DNA of 62,779 nt, taken from contig CALCEB010000225.1 in assembly GCA_937900045.1 (NCBI GenBank), positions 1 to 62,779 of the forward strand, read 5' to 3'. How positions within the stretch are numbered: the first letter of the stretch is position 1; the number at the start of each line of letters is the position of its first letter. Below are positions 8,793 to 17,108 of the stretch, one piece after another. Position numbers and translations under genes: made by a program. This DNA is from an uncultured Acidobacteriota bacterium. Its GTDB lineage: Bacteria; Acidobacteriota; Terriglobia; UBA7540. The notes beneath the pieces are model-generated. The model was not told where the DNA came from, made no database searches, and saw only the letters and a program-made list of their open reading frames with translations.

Positions 8793-9743
8793 TCAATGCC
8801 TGATAGTCCGCCGGGAGTCAGTGCTATTTGCAGGATTCGTCGTTGCAGTTTCATACATTAGCGTCATCAACTCTTTGATCATCTCTTCCATTTTAAGTTC
8901 GTATTCATCGTCCAAGTGCAGTGTGGGCTCTCGCAGACGCGCGGATTTGAATATTCCACGGCGCACGAGAATCCGTTTTTCCATGGAGATGAACCATTCC
9001 AAATGCTGAAGGCTGAAGACCAAGAGCGGCATGAATTTCCTGAATAAGACTTGAGCATCAGCAACGTCGCCCGACCGGTAAAGTGCGATGGAGCGGACAT
9101 AAAGGTCCGTCAACGCAGTGCCCGGCATGATTCCCGCCGCCCCATGATCCAACCCTTCAAACATATTCAGCCCGCCCCAGCCAAATAGAACCTGAACCCG
9201 CCCGCCTGAACGCTCGATGATTTGTTTGCATTTGCCGCCTGCCAAAGGGTTCTCGAGCTTTGCAAACTGAAAATTGGGACAGCGCTCTGCCAAATCCACA
9301 AAAAGCTGGACGGGCAAGCCGCCGCCGGTGAAGTCGGCATCTTGCAAGATCACGGGTAACTTGACGCGATTGCAAACAGCCTCGAAGTAGCTAAGAGTTT
9401 CGCAAACTCCGAGCGGAACTAGGCGCGGCGCCGCTACCAGTACGCCTGTAGCCCCCCAGGAGGCTGCACCTTCTGAGAACTCCAGGGTCGAGTGGATCGA
9501 TCCCGACCCAGTGCTCACAAGGACTGGAATTCTTCCGGCAGCTTGGTCCAGGACCACCTGGGCCACCCGGTACCGCTCGCGGTCCGAAAGCTTATAAAAC
9601 TCGCTCCCATAGGCGGGCGCGCACACCGCCACTGCACCGCAATCAAAAGCAAAATCGACTTCGGCCCGAAGAGAGGATTCATCAATCGTTTCGTCCGATT
9701 CAATAGGGGTGCATAGAACTGGTACGACACCCTGTAGATTCAT
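8793..9743 (-). CDS. DapA-superfamily aldolase/lyase, divergent
   Basis: 316 residues from the ATG at 9743, preceded by AGGTGG; an ATG at 9758 adds five residues but has no ribosome site. GVVPVLCTPI, SLRAEVDFAFDCGA and the lysine in FAKLENP (Lys162) mark the dihydrodipicolinate synthase/N-acetylneuraminate lyase family. The canonical catalytic Tyr of YN.P.RTG is replaced: the region reads ILQDADFTGGG. The C-terminal ~60 residues are longer than in DapA. A role as a 2-keto-3-deoxy sugar acid aldolase or dehydratase fits the rhamnose gene setting, but this is inference. It is a single gene followed convergently by the thioredoxin-fold gene. Confidence 0.75.
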   Translation of the reverse strand: MNLQGVVPVLCTPIESDETIDESSLRAEVDFAFDCGAVAVCAPAYGSEFYKLSDRERYRVAQVVLDQAAGRIPVLVSTGSGSIHSTLEFSEGAASWGATGVLVAAPRLVPLGVCETLSYFEAVCNRVKLPVILQDADFTGGGLPVQLFVDLAERCPNFQFAKLENPLAGGKCKQIIERSGGRVQVLFGWGGLNMFEGLDHGAAGIMPGTALTDLYVRSIALYRSGDVADAQVLFRKFMPLLVFSLQHLEWFISMEKRILVRRGIFKSARLREPTLHLDDEYELKMEEMIKELMTLMYETATTNPANSTDSRRTIRH

Positions 9744-9890
9744 GATCCACCTATTCATTCAAGGCTGGGATTAACCCGGATTGTCGATGATCTTGCCGTC
9801 GAGACGGTCAAGGCAGGACTTCAACCTTGGGAAAGTGGTGCCTACAGAAATTCTTCTGGAAGACGCCCCGCGCCCGCGCGGTCTCTATTG

Positions 9891-9918
9891 CGCAGTGAGT
9901 CAGTTTGCTGTAGCGGCG
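9891..9918. repeat. Remnant of a mobile-element terminus
   Basis: The stretch GTGAGTCAGTTTGCTGTAGC at about 9895-9914 matches the left end and first stem of the inverted-repeat elements at 47929, 59638 and 60833, but the matching right end is missing. It lies just past the stop codon of the GH78 gene. Confidence 0.5.
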
Positions 9919-9936
9919 AAAACGTACCACTGCCCT

Positions 9937-12651
9937 CTATTGCCCCGTCAGGACAAATTTGTAATCGCCCGATCCTACGCTCACGGTGATGGCGCCGCTC
10001 CGCGCATCCTGGCTGGCTCCGGTCACGCCGGGATCGCCCGCCACGTATTGGCCGTTGTCCCACACGGCGCGATCTCCTTCGCGCAGAGTAACCTGGGTCA
10101 TCTCTTCTTCTTTTGGAACTACGATCTGCGCGTCGCTGCCCGCGGGGATTACGGCCTCAACCGTGATCCTTCCGGGCGTATGGGTCCACGAGGAAGCGAT
10201 GCGGCCGCGAAGCGTCTCAACGCTGCCACTGGCCCAGTGCAAGTCCTCCACCACGTGTGGCTCAATCAGGATGTGACGGTAAGCCACGCCCGCCGTCCCG
10301 GTGTTGATGCCAGCCAGCGCCTGGTAGAACCACGCGCCCACGCTTCCAAACATGGCGTGGTCCTGGGAATTCATGGAAGGGCCGCTCTTCTGTTGCCACA
10401 GCTCCCAAAGCGTTGTGGCACCGCTCTTGATCATGTACCCCCAACTTGGGTAGGTCGTTTGGGTGGCGAGCTCATACGCCAGGTCAGGGCGGCCGATCCC
10501 GGTCAACGCCGGCATCAGGAATTTGATACCGATGAAGCCGGTCGTAATGTGGGTGTTGTGGTAGTAGACGATGTCATTAGTCAAGTTGCCAGCAACGCGA
10601 CCGCGCATCCGTCGCGGCGCCAGACCCAGCTCCAGCGCCATGGAATTCGCCGTCTGCGTGCCACTTGCATAATTCCCGGTGGAGGCGTCGAAGAATTTGC
10701 TGTTGATGGCATTCCGAATCTGGGCCGCAAGCTGAGAGTAGGTCTGCTCATCCGCTGTCCGGCCCAGCGCTGCGGCGATCTTCGACAAGATCTGGACGTC
10801 GTAGAAATAGTAAGCGTTGGAGACGAAAAGGTTGGGCGTGTGGACAATTGGCACCCAATCTCCGTAGTAGCTGAAGTTCAGAATGTTGCCGGGCGCGCGG
10901 CTGCGCAGGAACTCGATATACTTCTTCACACCATCGTAATTTTCTTCAAGAATGCGGCGGTCGCCGTAATACTTCCACATATACCAGCAGAGCTGCGGAT
11001 AGGCGGTTCCCCAGGCAGGATCGGCGGGACGGCTTCCATAGCGGTGCGGAACGGTATCGGTGATGGTGCCGTCCGGATGCTGCTCGTCACGAATGTCGCG
11101 GATGAAATTGGAGTAGAAGGCAGCCATATCAAAATTCAGGATGGCTTCTTCGGCGGTCACTTGCGCATCGCCCATCCAGCCTTGCCGCTCATCCCGCTGG
11201 TCGCAATCGGTGGGAATACTCAAGAGGTTGGTAAGCTGAGACCAGTAGATGAGGCGCTGAATCTGGTTGAGGATGGGTTTTGACGCTGCAAATCCCCCCA
11301 CGGCGTGCACGGCACTATGCACCACTTCTGCCCGCAAGGTGGCCAAATTCGGCGTGCCCGGAAAGCCGGTGAGCTCTACATAACGAAAGCCGTGGTAAGT
11401 GAATCGCGGTTCGTAACTTTCCATCCCGCCGCCCCGCAGAATGTAAATATCCCTCGATTTCGCTCCACGAATGTTGGCGCGGTTAATCATTCCGTCCTTA
11501 TAGATCAGCTCCGAGTACCGCATCTGCACGCGGGCTCCGGCCGGGCCTTGTACGCGCAGCTTCGCCCAACCGCTCAGGTTCTGGCCCATGTCGTAGACGT
11601 AGACGCCGGGTTGAGGATTGGAGAAAGACTGCGCCAGCTTTTCGCCCACCACTTTGATGGGCGGCATCATCTCCGCCGAGACGGCGCCGCTAGTTCCCGC
11701 CACCACCTGGGCAGGCGTCCAATGAGAATCGTCAAAGCCAGGCTTGTCCCATCCCGGCGTCTCGCGCCGCGCGTCAAATACTTCGCCGTTGTAAACGCTA
11801 TCTCGCAAGATGGGACCCTGAGTTGCCTTCCACGTGCCGTCACTCGCCAAGGTCACATGCTTGCCGCCTTCGAGGTCAACCTCCAACTGCAACAGCAGGG
11901 CAGGGGACGGGTAATATCCCTTAAATCCATGTGGGAGGCTGAGGGTTGCCCAGCCGCCACCTAGCATCGCGGCGATGGCGTTCGTTCCCGGCTTGAGATC
12001 TCCGGTGACATTGTAAGTGGAATAGAGAACACGCTTGGGATAGAGCGTGTAGGCCGGGTCCAGCACTTTTGTCCCGATCTTGCGTCCGTTGATGTGCAAC
12101 TCGTAATAGCCGAGCGCCGTGACGTAAACGCGGGCGCGAACCACGCGGCCCGGGAGTCGAATCTCCTTTCGCAGTTCATTACCCCCGCCAATCCACTGGC
12201 CCTTCCAATCGTCGCGTGACAACGGGCCCATGCCAAAACTTGCCGGCCGGCTATAATCGCTGGCCACGCCGGAAGCATTCCAGGAGCGGACTCTCCAATA
12301 ATAGGTGTGGCCGCTCTCGAGTGGCTTGCCACCATAAACGATCTGAGAGAAATCCCCTGAGGCAATCTTCCCGCTATCCCATTGGTCGCCGTCACCCTGA
12401 TCGAGATGGGCTAGGCTTGAGGCCGCCAGGATTTGGTACGCTGCCTGGTTTTCTCCCCGGCCCTGAAAAGCCAAAACCCAGGAAAATCTCGGCTGCTTCA
12501 CGTCGATGCCGGGTGGATTCACAAGATATTCGCATCGCAAGTTGCGCGGCGCAGAGTTTGCGCCGCTGGCCCCGTACACGGGCGCGAGCAGAAGAAAAAT
12601 GAAAACAGTGAAGGGCGAAGAAATGATTTTCCGTAAGCGGTGCAATGTCAT
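9937..12651 (-). CDS. Exported alpha-L-rhamnosidase, GH78 family
   Basis: 904 residues from the ATG at 12651, which has GAGG upstream and a Sec signal peptide (SSPFTVFIFLLLAPVYG). The longer frame from 12732 adds 27 residues before the signal and is unlikely. The order of parts is as in GH78: N-terminal Ig-like domain (LRCEYLVNPPGIDV, QPRFSWVL), carbohydrate-binding-like beta-sandwich (YVTALGYYELHINGRKIG, DPAYTLYPKRVLYSTYNVT), then the (alpha/alpha)6 barrel with PTDCDQRDERQGWMGDAQV, the conserved acidic motif of the family, and GATTLWELW. It releases terminal L-rhamnose from polysaccharides or flavonoid and saponin glycosides, outside the cytoplasm. Full-length and apparently intact. It is oriented with the dehydrogenase/dehydratase genes that follow on the same strand. 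Confidence 0.95.
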   Translation of the reverse strand: MTLHRLRKIISSPFTVFIFLLLAPVYGASGANSAPRNLRCEYLVNPPGIDVKQPRFSWVLAFQGRGENQAAYQILAASSLAHLDQGDGDQWDSGKIASGDFSQIVYGGKPLESGHTYYWRVRSWNASGVASDYSRPASFGMGPLSRDDWKGQWIGGGNELRKEIRLPGRVVRARVYVTALGYYELHINGRKIGTKVLDPAYTLYPKRVLYSTYNVTGDLKPGTNAIAAMLGGGWATLSLPHGFKGYYPSPALLLQLEVDLEGGKHVTLASDGTWKATQGPILRDSVYNGEVFDARRETPGWDKPGFDDSHWTPAQVVAGTSGAVSAEMMPPIKVVGEKLAQSFSNPQPGVYVYDMGQNLSGWAKLRVQGPAGARVQMRYSELIYKDGMINRANIRGAKSRDIYILRGGGMESYEPRFTYHGFRYVELTGFPGTPNLATLRAEVVHSAVHAVGGFAASKPILNQIQRLIYWSQLTNLLSIPTDCDQRDERQGWMGDAQVTAEEAILNFDMAAFYSNFIRDIRDEQHPDGTITDTVPHRYGSRPADPAWGTAYPQLCWYMWKYYGDRRILEENYDGVKKYIEFLRSRAPGNILNFSYYGDWVPIVHTPNLFVSNAYYFYDVQILSKIAAALGRTADEQTYSQLAAQIRNAINSKFFDASTGNYASGTQTANSMALELGLAPRRMRGRVAGNLTNDIVYYHNTHITTGFIGIKFLMPALTGIGRPDLAYELATQTTYPSWGYMIKSGATTLWELWQQKSGPSMNSQDHAMFGSVGAWFYQALAGINTGTAGVAYRHILIEPHVVEDLHWASGSVETLRGRIASSWTHTPGRITVEAVIPAGSDAQIVVPKEEEMTQVTLREGDRAVWDNGQYVAGDPGVTGASQDARSGAITVSVGSGDYKFVLTGQ

Positions 12652-12774
12652 GGCGCCTCGTAGATGTGACGGTTCACCCAAGAAATTGATTGAGATTGAG
12701 AATGACTCTCCATTCTTCAACCCACATGGCATAGCCGGAACCCAAATGTGTGTAGCCGCTCACAGCGACTATAC

Positions 12775-12901
12775 GTGAGGACATAAGTCGACGACGGGCT
12801 TTTGCTGTAGCGCCGCTCGGAGCTTGCCCTGGCAGGGAGCGGCGAAATCTGCCGGTCGCAGACCGGCGCTACAGGACGGAGCGTCTCCGACTTATGACCG
12901 T
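12775..12901 (+). repeat. Dispersed 128-bp palindromic repeat, family A, copy 2
   Basis: Full copy: arms GACATAAGTCGACGACGGGC and GTCTCCGACTTATGAC around the GCTGTAGCGCCGCTCGGAGC core. It lies in the 374-base gap between the GH78 gene start and the SDR gene. The following 12910-12960 holds a worn copy of the GTCATTCCCGCGAAAGCGGG repeat. I see no gene in this gap. Confidence 0.75.
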
Positions 12902-13025
12902 ATCTATAACTACGGTCATTCTCGCGAAGCTGGTTCTAGCGAAAGCGGGAATCCCCACCCTGCTTGGTCGTGATGACGTGGACCCACACCGGCGCGGGGG
13001 CGACAACAAATTGCAGGTTAGGCCC

Positions 13026-13787
13026 TTATTTGGCGGTGTAACCTCCATCCACCATCAAGTGCGTGCCGGTAATGTAGGAGGCTTCGTCCGACGCCAGATA
13101 AAGGACGGCCGTGGCCACTTCGTGTACTTGCCCGATGCGGCCGAGCAAAGTTTTTTCGCCCTCTTCGGCGTCAAACTGCTCAAAGGTGATGCCGGCTTGC
13201 TGCATGTGCCGCTCAGAAGCCTCGGTCAGAATCGTTCCCGGGCAAACGGCATTAACCCGAATCTTGTAAGGCCCCAGGTCCATCGCCATGCAGCGGGTCA
13301 TTTGCAGGATTGCGGCCTTGGTGGCGCTGTACGCAAAGAAATTGGCTTGCGCCACCCAACTGGAGATCGACGCCAGGTTCACGATCGCGCCGCCACCCCG
13401 GTTCTTCATGGCCTCCAGGGCATAACGCGTAACCATCGCCGTGCCAATCACATTAACACCCAGCGAGCGATGCCAATCCTGCACGGACGCATCAAAACCT
13501 TTCAGCACAAAAGTCGCCGCATTGTTCACCAGAATATCAACCCGGCCGTAGGCTTTCACCGCTTCGGCGGTGATCTTGCGGGCGTCCTCTTCCCGCGAGA
13601 TGTCAGCCTCGACGAATACAGCCTGGCCACCGCTGGAACGGATCGCGGCTTCGGCGCCGGAACCCGACTTTGCGTTCAACTCAGCCAACACGACCTTGGC
13701 GCCTTCTTCCGCAAACAGTTCCGCCACGCCGCGTCCAATCCCCGCGCCCGCGCCGGTTACTATGGCAACTTTATCTTGAAGTCTCAT
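13026..13787 (-). CDS. Short-chain dehydrogenase/reductase (candidate sugar or sugar-acid dehydrogenase)
   Basis: 253 residues from the ATG at 13787; the frame runs open to 13892, but the SDR fold begins at MRLQDKVAIVTG. Classical SDR landmarks are all present: TGAGAGIG at 11-18, NNA at 88-90, Ser140, Tyr153 and Lys157 (YSATK). The Asp/Glu after beta-2 (LAELNAK, Glu36) suggests NAD preference. The C-terminal GTHLMVDGGYTAK is typical. SDRs of this group include L-rhamnose 1-dehydrogenase and 2-keto-3-deoxy-L-rhamnonate 4-dehydrogenase. Its position beside a rhamnonate-dehydratase-like gene and rhamnosidases supports one of these roles, but the exact step is inferred. Confidence 0.85.
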   Translation of the reverse strand: MRLQDKVAIVTGAGAGIGRGVAELFAEEGAKVVLAELNAKSGSGAEAAIRSSGGQAVFVEADISREEDARKITAEAVKAYGRVDILVNNAATFVLKGFDASVQDWHRSLGVNVIGTAMVTRYALEAMKNRGGGAIVNLASISSWVAQANFFAYSATKAAILQMTRCMAMDLGPYKIRVNAVCPGTILTEASERHMQQAGITFEQFDAEEGEKTLLGRIGQVHEVATAVLYLASDEASYITGTHLMVDGGYTAK

Positions 13788-13859
13788 GCGGCGATTCACC
13801 CTGCTCTTGCAGCAATGCTGTTCACTGAGAGTCCGTCCGAAGATAATTGCACATTGTCT

Positions 13860-13935
13860 ATTGAGAGCCCCTCGCCCGCCGCTTCGCGGCACCCTCTCCC
13901 CGCATGCGGGGAGAGGGCTGGGGTGAGGGGGACGA
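13860..13935. repeat. Intergenic palindromic repeat
   Basis: A GC-rich palindrome with CCCTCTCCCCGCATGCGGGG and the complement GGGGAGAGGG lies between the two SDR genes. It is a widespread intergenic repeat type and may form an RNA hairpin between the two cistrons. Confidence 0.5.
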
Positions 13936-13953
13936 GCTTACAAATCATCCATG

Positions 13954-14712
13954 TTAATAAGTGGCCCGGCCTCCCGAAATGTCATAGCACTGCCCAGTGG
14001 TAAAGGAGGCATCGCGCGAGACCAAGAAGTGTACGAGCGCCGCCACTTCATCAATCGTTCCGGTGCGGCCCATGGGAATGCGGCTCACCATGTATTTCAC
14101 GGTTTCAGGCGCCATGTCGTCCAGTATTTTTGTGCGAATTACGGCGGGGGCGATGCAGTTGACGGTGATATTCCCCTTGCCCGCGACTTCCTTGGCCAGC
14201 GCCTTGGTAAGCCCAATCACCCCGGCTTTGGTGCTGGAGTAAGGAATCAAGGTGGGATTGCCCTCCTTGCCGGCAATCGAGGCCACGTTCAGGATACGTC
14301 CGTAACCCCGCTCCAGCATTCCGCCGATGACGGCGCGGCACGTGAGGAATACGCCTTTCAGGTTGATGGCGTATACGGAGTCCATGTCCTTTTCGTTCAA
14401 TTCCCACAGCGGTAACGTGCGTCCGGCCACGCCCGCGTTATTCACCAGGATTTCAATCGGGCCCAGGCGCTCCCGGACAGCCTGCAAAGCCTGGTCCACC
14501 GAATCCTGCGAGGTTACGTCACATGCAAGCCCCAAACCACCCGTTTCCCGGCCCACTGCTTCCGCTTCCGCCTGCTTAAGGTCCAGGACCGCAACTTTCG
14601 CCCCTGCCGCGTGCAGCCGCCGCGCAATACCTTCTCCAATACCTTGGGCAGCGCCCGTTACAACCGCAACCTGTCCATCCAACCGGAAAAACGTCTGCTC
14701 ATTCAAAGCCAA
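13954..14712 (-). CDS. Short-chain dehydrogenase/reductase (candidate sugar or sugar-acid dehydrogenase)
   Basis: 252 residues. TGAAQGIG at 19-26, Asp44 at the end of beta-2 (VLDLKQ, NAD type), NNAG at 91-94, Ser145, Tyr158 and Lys162 (YSSTK) form a complete classical SDR active site. The C-terminus ends ISGGRATY. Genes for L-rhamnonate dehydratase (14806-16020), this SDR and the next SDR (13026) run on the same strand, so they are likely co-expressed under the GntR-type regulator upstream. In non-phosphorylative L-rhamnose catabolism two dehydrogenases are used (rhamnose 1-dehydrogenase and keto-deoxy-rhamnonate 4-dehydrogenase). This pair could supply both, but the assignment is inference. 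Confidence 0.85.
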   Translation of the reverse strand: MALNEQTFFRLDGQVAVVTGAAQGIGEGIARRLHAAGAKVAVLDLKQAEAEAVGRETGGLGLACDVTSQDSVDQALQAVRERLGPIEILVNNAGVAGRTLPLWELNEKDMDSVYAINLKGVFLTCRAVIGGMLERGYGRILNVASIAGKEGNPTLIPYSSTKAGVIGLTKALAKEVAGKGNITVNCIAPAVIRTKILDDMAPETVKYMVSRIPMGRTGTIDEVAALVHFLVSRDASFTTGQCYDISGGRATY

Positions 14713-14805
14713 CTCCTCATCCCTTTTTGAATTGCGCCCTCAGCCCCGCTTCGCCGCCGTCTCCCTTTTGAAGAGAGGGTAAGAAGGGTTCTATTCGGCG
14801 AAATC

Positions 14806-16020
14806 TCACTCGATAATGGAAAACCGCTTCAAACCCTCCTCGTCGATGGTTAGTCCCAGTCCTGGCTTGCAGTCGTCCAGCTCCAGGTATCCGTCCTTGG
14901 GAAAAGGCTCGCCCTTGAAGACGTACCAGAACAGCTCGTTGCCGATCTCCACGTCCACCGGCGGAAAGAACTCCGCCATCGGCGAGTTCAGGCTGGCCAT
15001 CACTACGTGGAAATTGTGCATTTGTCCGGCGTGTGGAATCACGGGCACTTCGTAGGCCTCCGCCAGCGCTGCGATTTTGCGGGCCTGGGTAAGTCCGCCC
15101 ACGCGGTTGGTATCGAATTGGATGACGTCCACCGCCCGCGCGTCAATGAGCTCCCGGAAACCATAGAGAGTGAATTCATGCTCACCGCCGGAGATGGGTA
15201 CCACGTTCATTGCCTTCAATTCGGCGTAGCCCCCCGTATTGTCGGGAATCAGGGGTTCCTCCAGCCAGCGCAGGTTGTAAGGAGCGACCATCCGAATCAT
15301 CCTTCGGGCGTATTCCAGTGTCCAGCCCATATAAGCATCGGCCATCAAGTCAACTCCGTCGCCAATCACCTCGCGCACGGTCCGCACCAGATCCAGATTG
15401 CGCTGCATTCCAACCGCTCCATCCGCCGGCCCCCAACCGAAGCGCAGCTTCATGGCCCGGAAACCTTGCTCTTTGTAGTGCTGCGCCTCGCAGGCTAGCT
15501 TCTCCAGCGGCTGGCTGTAAAGGCGGCTGGCATAAACCGGAATTTTGGCCTTCGTTTTGCCGCCAAGCAGCCGGTAGACCGGCTGCTTCGTGATCTTTCC
15601 CATCAGGTCCCACAGGGCGATGTCCACGGCGCTGATCGCCACCATGCCGATGCCCTTGCGCCCAAAAGCCAGGGTGCGCCGGTACATGTGCTGCCAAAGA
15701 AATTCAACATCAAAAGGATTTTGGCCAATCAGAATGGGCTTCAGATAGAGGTCGATGACCTGCTTGGCAACGCGCGGGGCCAGCGCGGCGTTGCCGATGC
15801 CCACCACTCCGGCATCACATGCCACCTCGACGATCAGCCAGCTATGAAAGCGGAAGGTGCCCATGGGATCGGCGGGCAATTCCAGCAAATCCATGGGGTT
15901 AGTGCAGAAATGGGGTTCCGGGGCCACTGTCGCTTGTTGCCACTCTACGACTCGAGTTCGGACTTCCGTGATTTTCAAACGATTCCTCCCGGCGCTTGCA
16001 GGACTTTGCTCCTCGATCAA
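14806..16020 (-). CDS. Enolase-superfamily sugar-acid dehydratase, L-rhamnonate dehydratase-like
   Basis: 404 residues with the mandelate racemase/muconate lactonizing fold. An N-terminal capping domain (ITEVRTRVVEWQ) is followed by the barrel. Metal ligands are visible as Asp228 (LMADAY), Glu254 (WLEEPL) and Glu280 (SGGEHEF); His330 (VIPHAGQMHNFH) with Asp303 forms the expected dyad. The stretches APYNLRWLEEPLIPDN, GFRELIDARAVDVIQ and RVGGLTQARKIAALA resemble L-rhamnonate dehydratase (RhmD) more than mandelate racemase. The reaction would be loss of water from L-rhamnonate to 2-keto-3-deoxy-L-rhamnonate, in the cytoplasm. Five rhamnosidase-like genes nearby strengthen this. Another 6-deoxy or C6 sugar acid (fuconate, galactarate) is possible. 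Confidence 0.8.
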   Translation of the reverse strand: MIEEQSPASAGRNRLKITEVRTRVVEWQQATVAPEPHFCTNPMDLLELPADPMGTFRFHSWLIVEVACDAGVVGIGNAALAPRVAKQVIDLYLKPILIGQNPFDVEFLWQHMYRRTLAFGRKGIGMVAISAVDIALWDLMGKITKQPVYRLLGGKTKAKIPVYASRLYSQPLEKLACEAQHYKEQGFRAMKLRFGWGPADGAVGMQRNLDLVRTVREVIGDGVDLMADAYMGWTLEYARRMIRMVAPYNLRWLEEPLIPDNTGGYAELKAMNVVPISGGEHEFTLYGFRELIDARAVDVIQFDTNRVGGLTQARKIAALAEAYEVPVIPHAGQMHNFHVVMASLNSPMAEFFPPVDVEIGNELFWYVFKGEPFPKDGYLELDDCKPGLGLTIDEEGLKRFSIIE

Positions 16021-16086
16021 AAGACTTCTATTAGAAATCGAACTTGAAAAAGCCGCAATATGAAATTATCAAGGCCAACGACGGAA

Positions 16087-16836
16087 CTATTCTGCCAGCC
16101 GGTCGGTCAGGACCGGAACCGCCCCGGTCTCGGCGGTGCCGACAATAATTTTGTAGCCCCGTTCGAATGTTTTCAGGTGATCGCGCATAGCGGCCCGGGA
16201 CTTCCGCTCGTCGCGCTGCTGAAGCGGCTCCAGAATCTTGCGGTGTTGTTCTAGGGCGAGCGCCAGACTGCCGGGAATCTGCAAACTCTTCTCGATAACC
16301 TCATGTAACAAGCTCCGGATGGTGCGCAGCAACTGGCCTAAAACCTCATTCTGGGAGTATTCCGCGATGCGAAGGTGGAACTCCAGGTCCAGGTCTAAAA
16401 AGCTCTGTCCGCCTTGGTCTAGCGATTCCTCCATGCGTGTAATGACTTGCTGAAGCGAGTCGAGGTCCCGGTCTGTTGCCCGCTGGGCGCACAACGCCGC
16501 CAACTCGGTTTCAAGCAGGATGCGAGTTTCGCATAGATCCGTTACATCCTTCTCATTGGACAGCAAACCTTGGGTCAGGATATGTTTCAAGAATTTGGAA
16601 GGTCCTTCCGCCACGAATGTGCCCTCACCCGCGCGCATTCGGACCAAACCAATGAAAGCCAAGGACTTAAGAGCTTCACGCAGGGTCGAACGGCCAATGT
16701 GGAATGTCTTGCAGAGGACTGATTCGGATGGCAGCTTTTCCCCCGCCTTCCAATTCCCTCCTGAAATCCTCTCGGCAATTTGCAAAGCGACCTGCTCGCT
16801 GAGAGTCGTTCGAATTACAGGCTTGAGCGTATCCAT
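16087..16836 (-). CDS. FadR/GntR-family transcriptional regulator (FCD domain)
   Basis: 249 residues. A GntR winged helix-turn-helix (about 10-75: SEQVALQIAERI, GEKLPSESVL, IGRSTLREALKSLAFIGLV, GEGTFVAEG) is followed by an all-helical FCD effector domain (about 95-225) with the metal-binding Asp/His pattern (LDLDLEFHLRIAEYS, HRKILEPL, MRDHLKTFE). Relatives sense sugar acids or keto acids. It sits 66 bases upstream of the dehydratase gene on the same strand and is divergent from the TonB-dependent receptor. It is therefore the likely local regulator of both transport and breakdown genes (inference). A candidate site lies at 16890-16918. Confidence 0.9.
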   Translation of the reverse strand: MDTLKPVIRTTLSEQVALQIAERISGGNWKAGEKLPSESVLCKTFHIGRSTLREALKSLAFIGLVRMRAGEGTFVAEGPSKFLKHILTQGLLSNEKDVTDLCETRILLETELAALCAQRATDRDLDSLQQVITRMEESLDQGGQSFLDLDLEFHLRIAEYSQNEVLGQLLRTIRSLLHEVIEKSLQIPGSLALALEQHRKILEPLQQRDERKSRAAMRDHLKTFERGYKIIVGTAETGAVPVLTDRLAE

Positions 16837-16889
16837 GCTGCTGAGCCCTTTCCAAAGCGGATTTTATCTCCCATTATCTCGCTTCCGAA

Positions 16890-16918
16890 AGGTTCTGGTT
16901 AATATACTTTCTGAACCT
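16890..16918. promoter_or_regulatory. Candidate operator between the GntR-type regulator and the TonB-dependent receptor
   Basis: An inverted repeat AGGTTC..GAACCT with 17 bases between the arms lies 54-82 bases before the regulator start and about 60 bases before the receptor -35 box. GntR/FadR-type sites are usually short palindromes, so this is only a candidate. No second copy was found upstream of the other rhamnose genes. Confidence 0.3.
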
Positions 16919-16977
16919 GCCACCCCAAAACGTCACGTCATCGCGCCAATAAGATACTACAGTCCCATAAAAAAGAC

Positions 16978-17006
16978 TTGACTTCTACATAAAATAGAAC
17001 TATAAG
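16978..17006 (+). promoter_or_regulatory. Probable sigma70-type promoter of the TonB-dependent receptor gene
   Basis: TTGACT at 16978-16983 and TATAAG at 17001-17006 are separated by exactly 17 bases in an AT-rich stretch that stands out from the GC-rich surroundings. Transcription would start near 17013, giving a leader of about 95 bases. Confidence 0.6.
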
Positions 17007-17108
17007 CATTCCAGTTAAAGCTGTAAAGCGTAAATACTGGTTGTCTGATATTTAATTTTGCGTCGGCCTGTGGTTCTTCTGCACAAAGAGTACCAAGGGA
17101 GGATGAAC

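Noticed and set aside
9781..11283. A 500-codon open frame on the plus strand
   Set aside because: It lies entirely opposite the well-supported GH78 gene; GC-rich coding DNA commonly opens antisense frames, and the product has no recognisable motifs.
17058..17108. TTG at 17058 as the receptor start
   Set aside because: It lacks a ribosome site and adds charged residues before the signal peptide.
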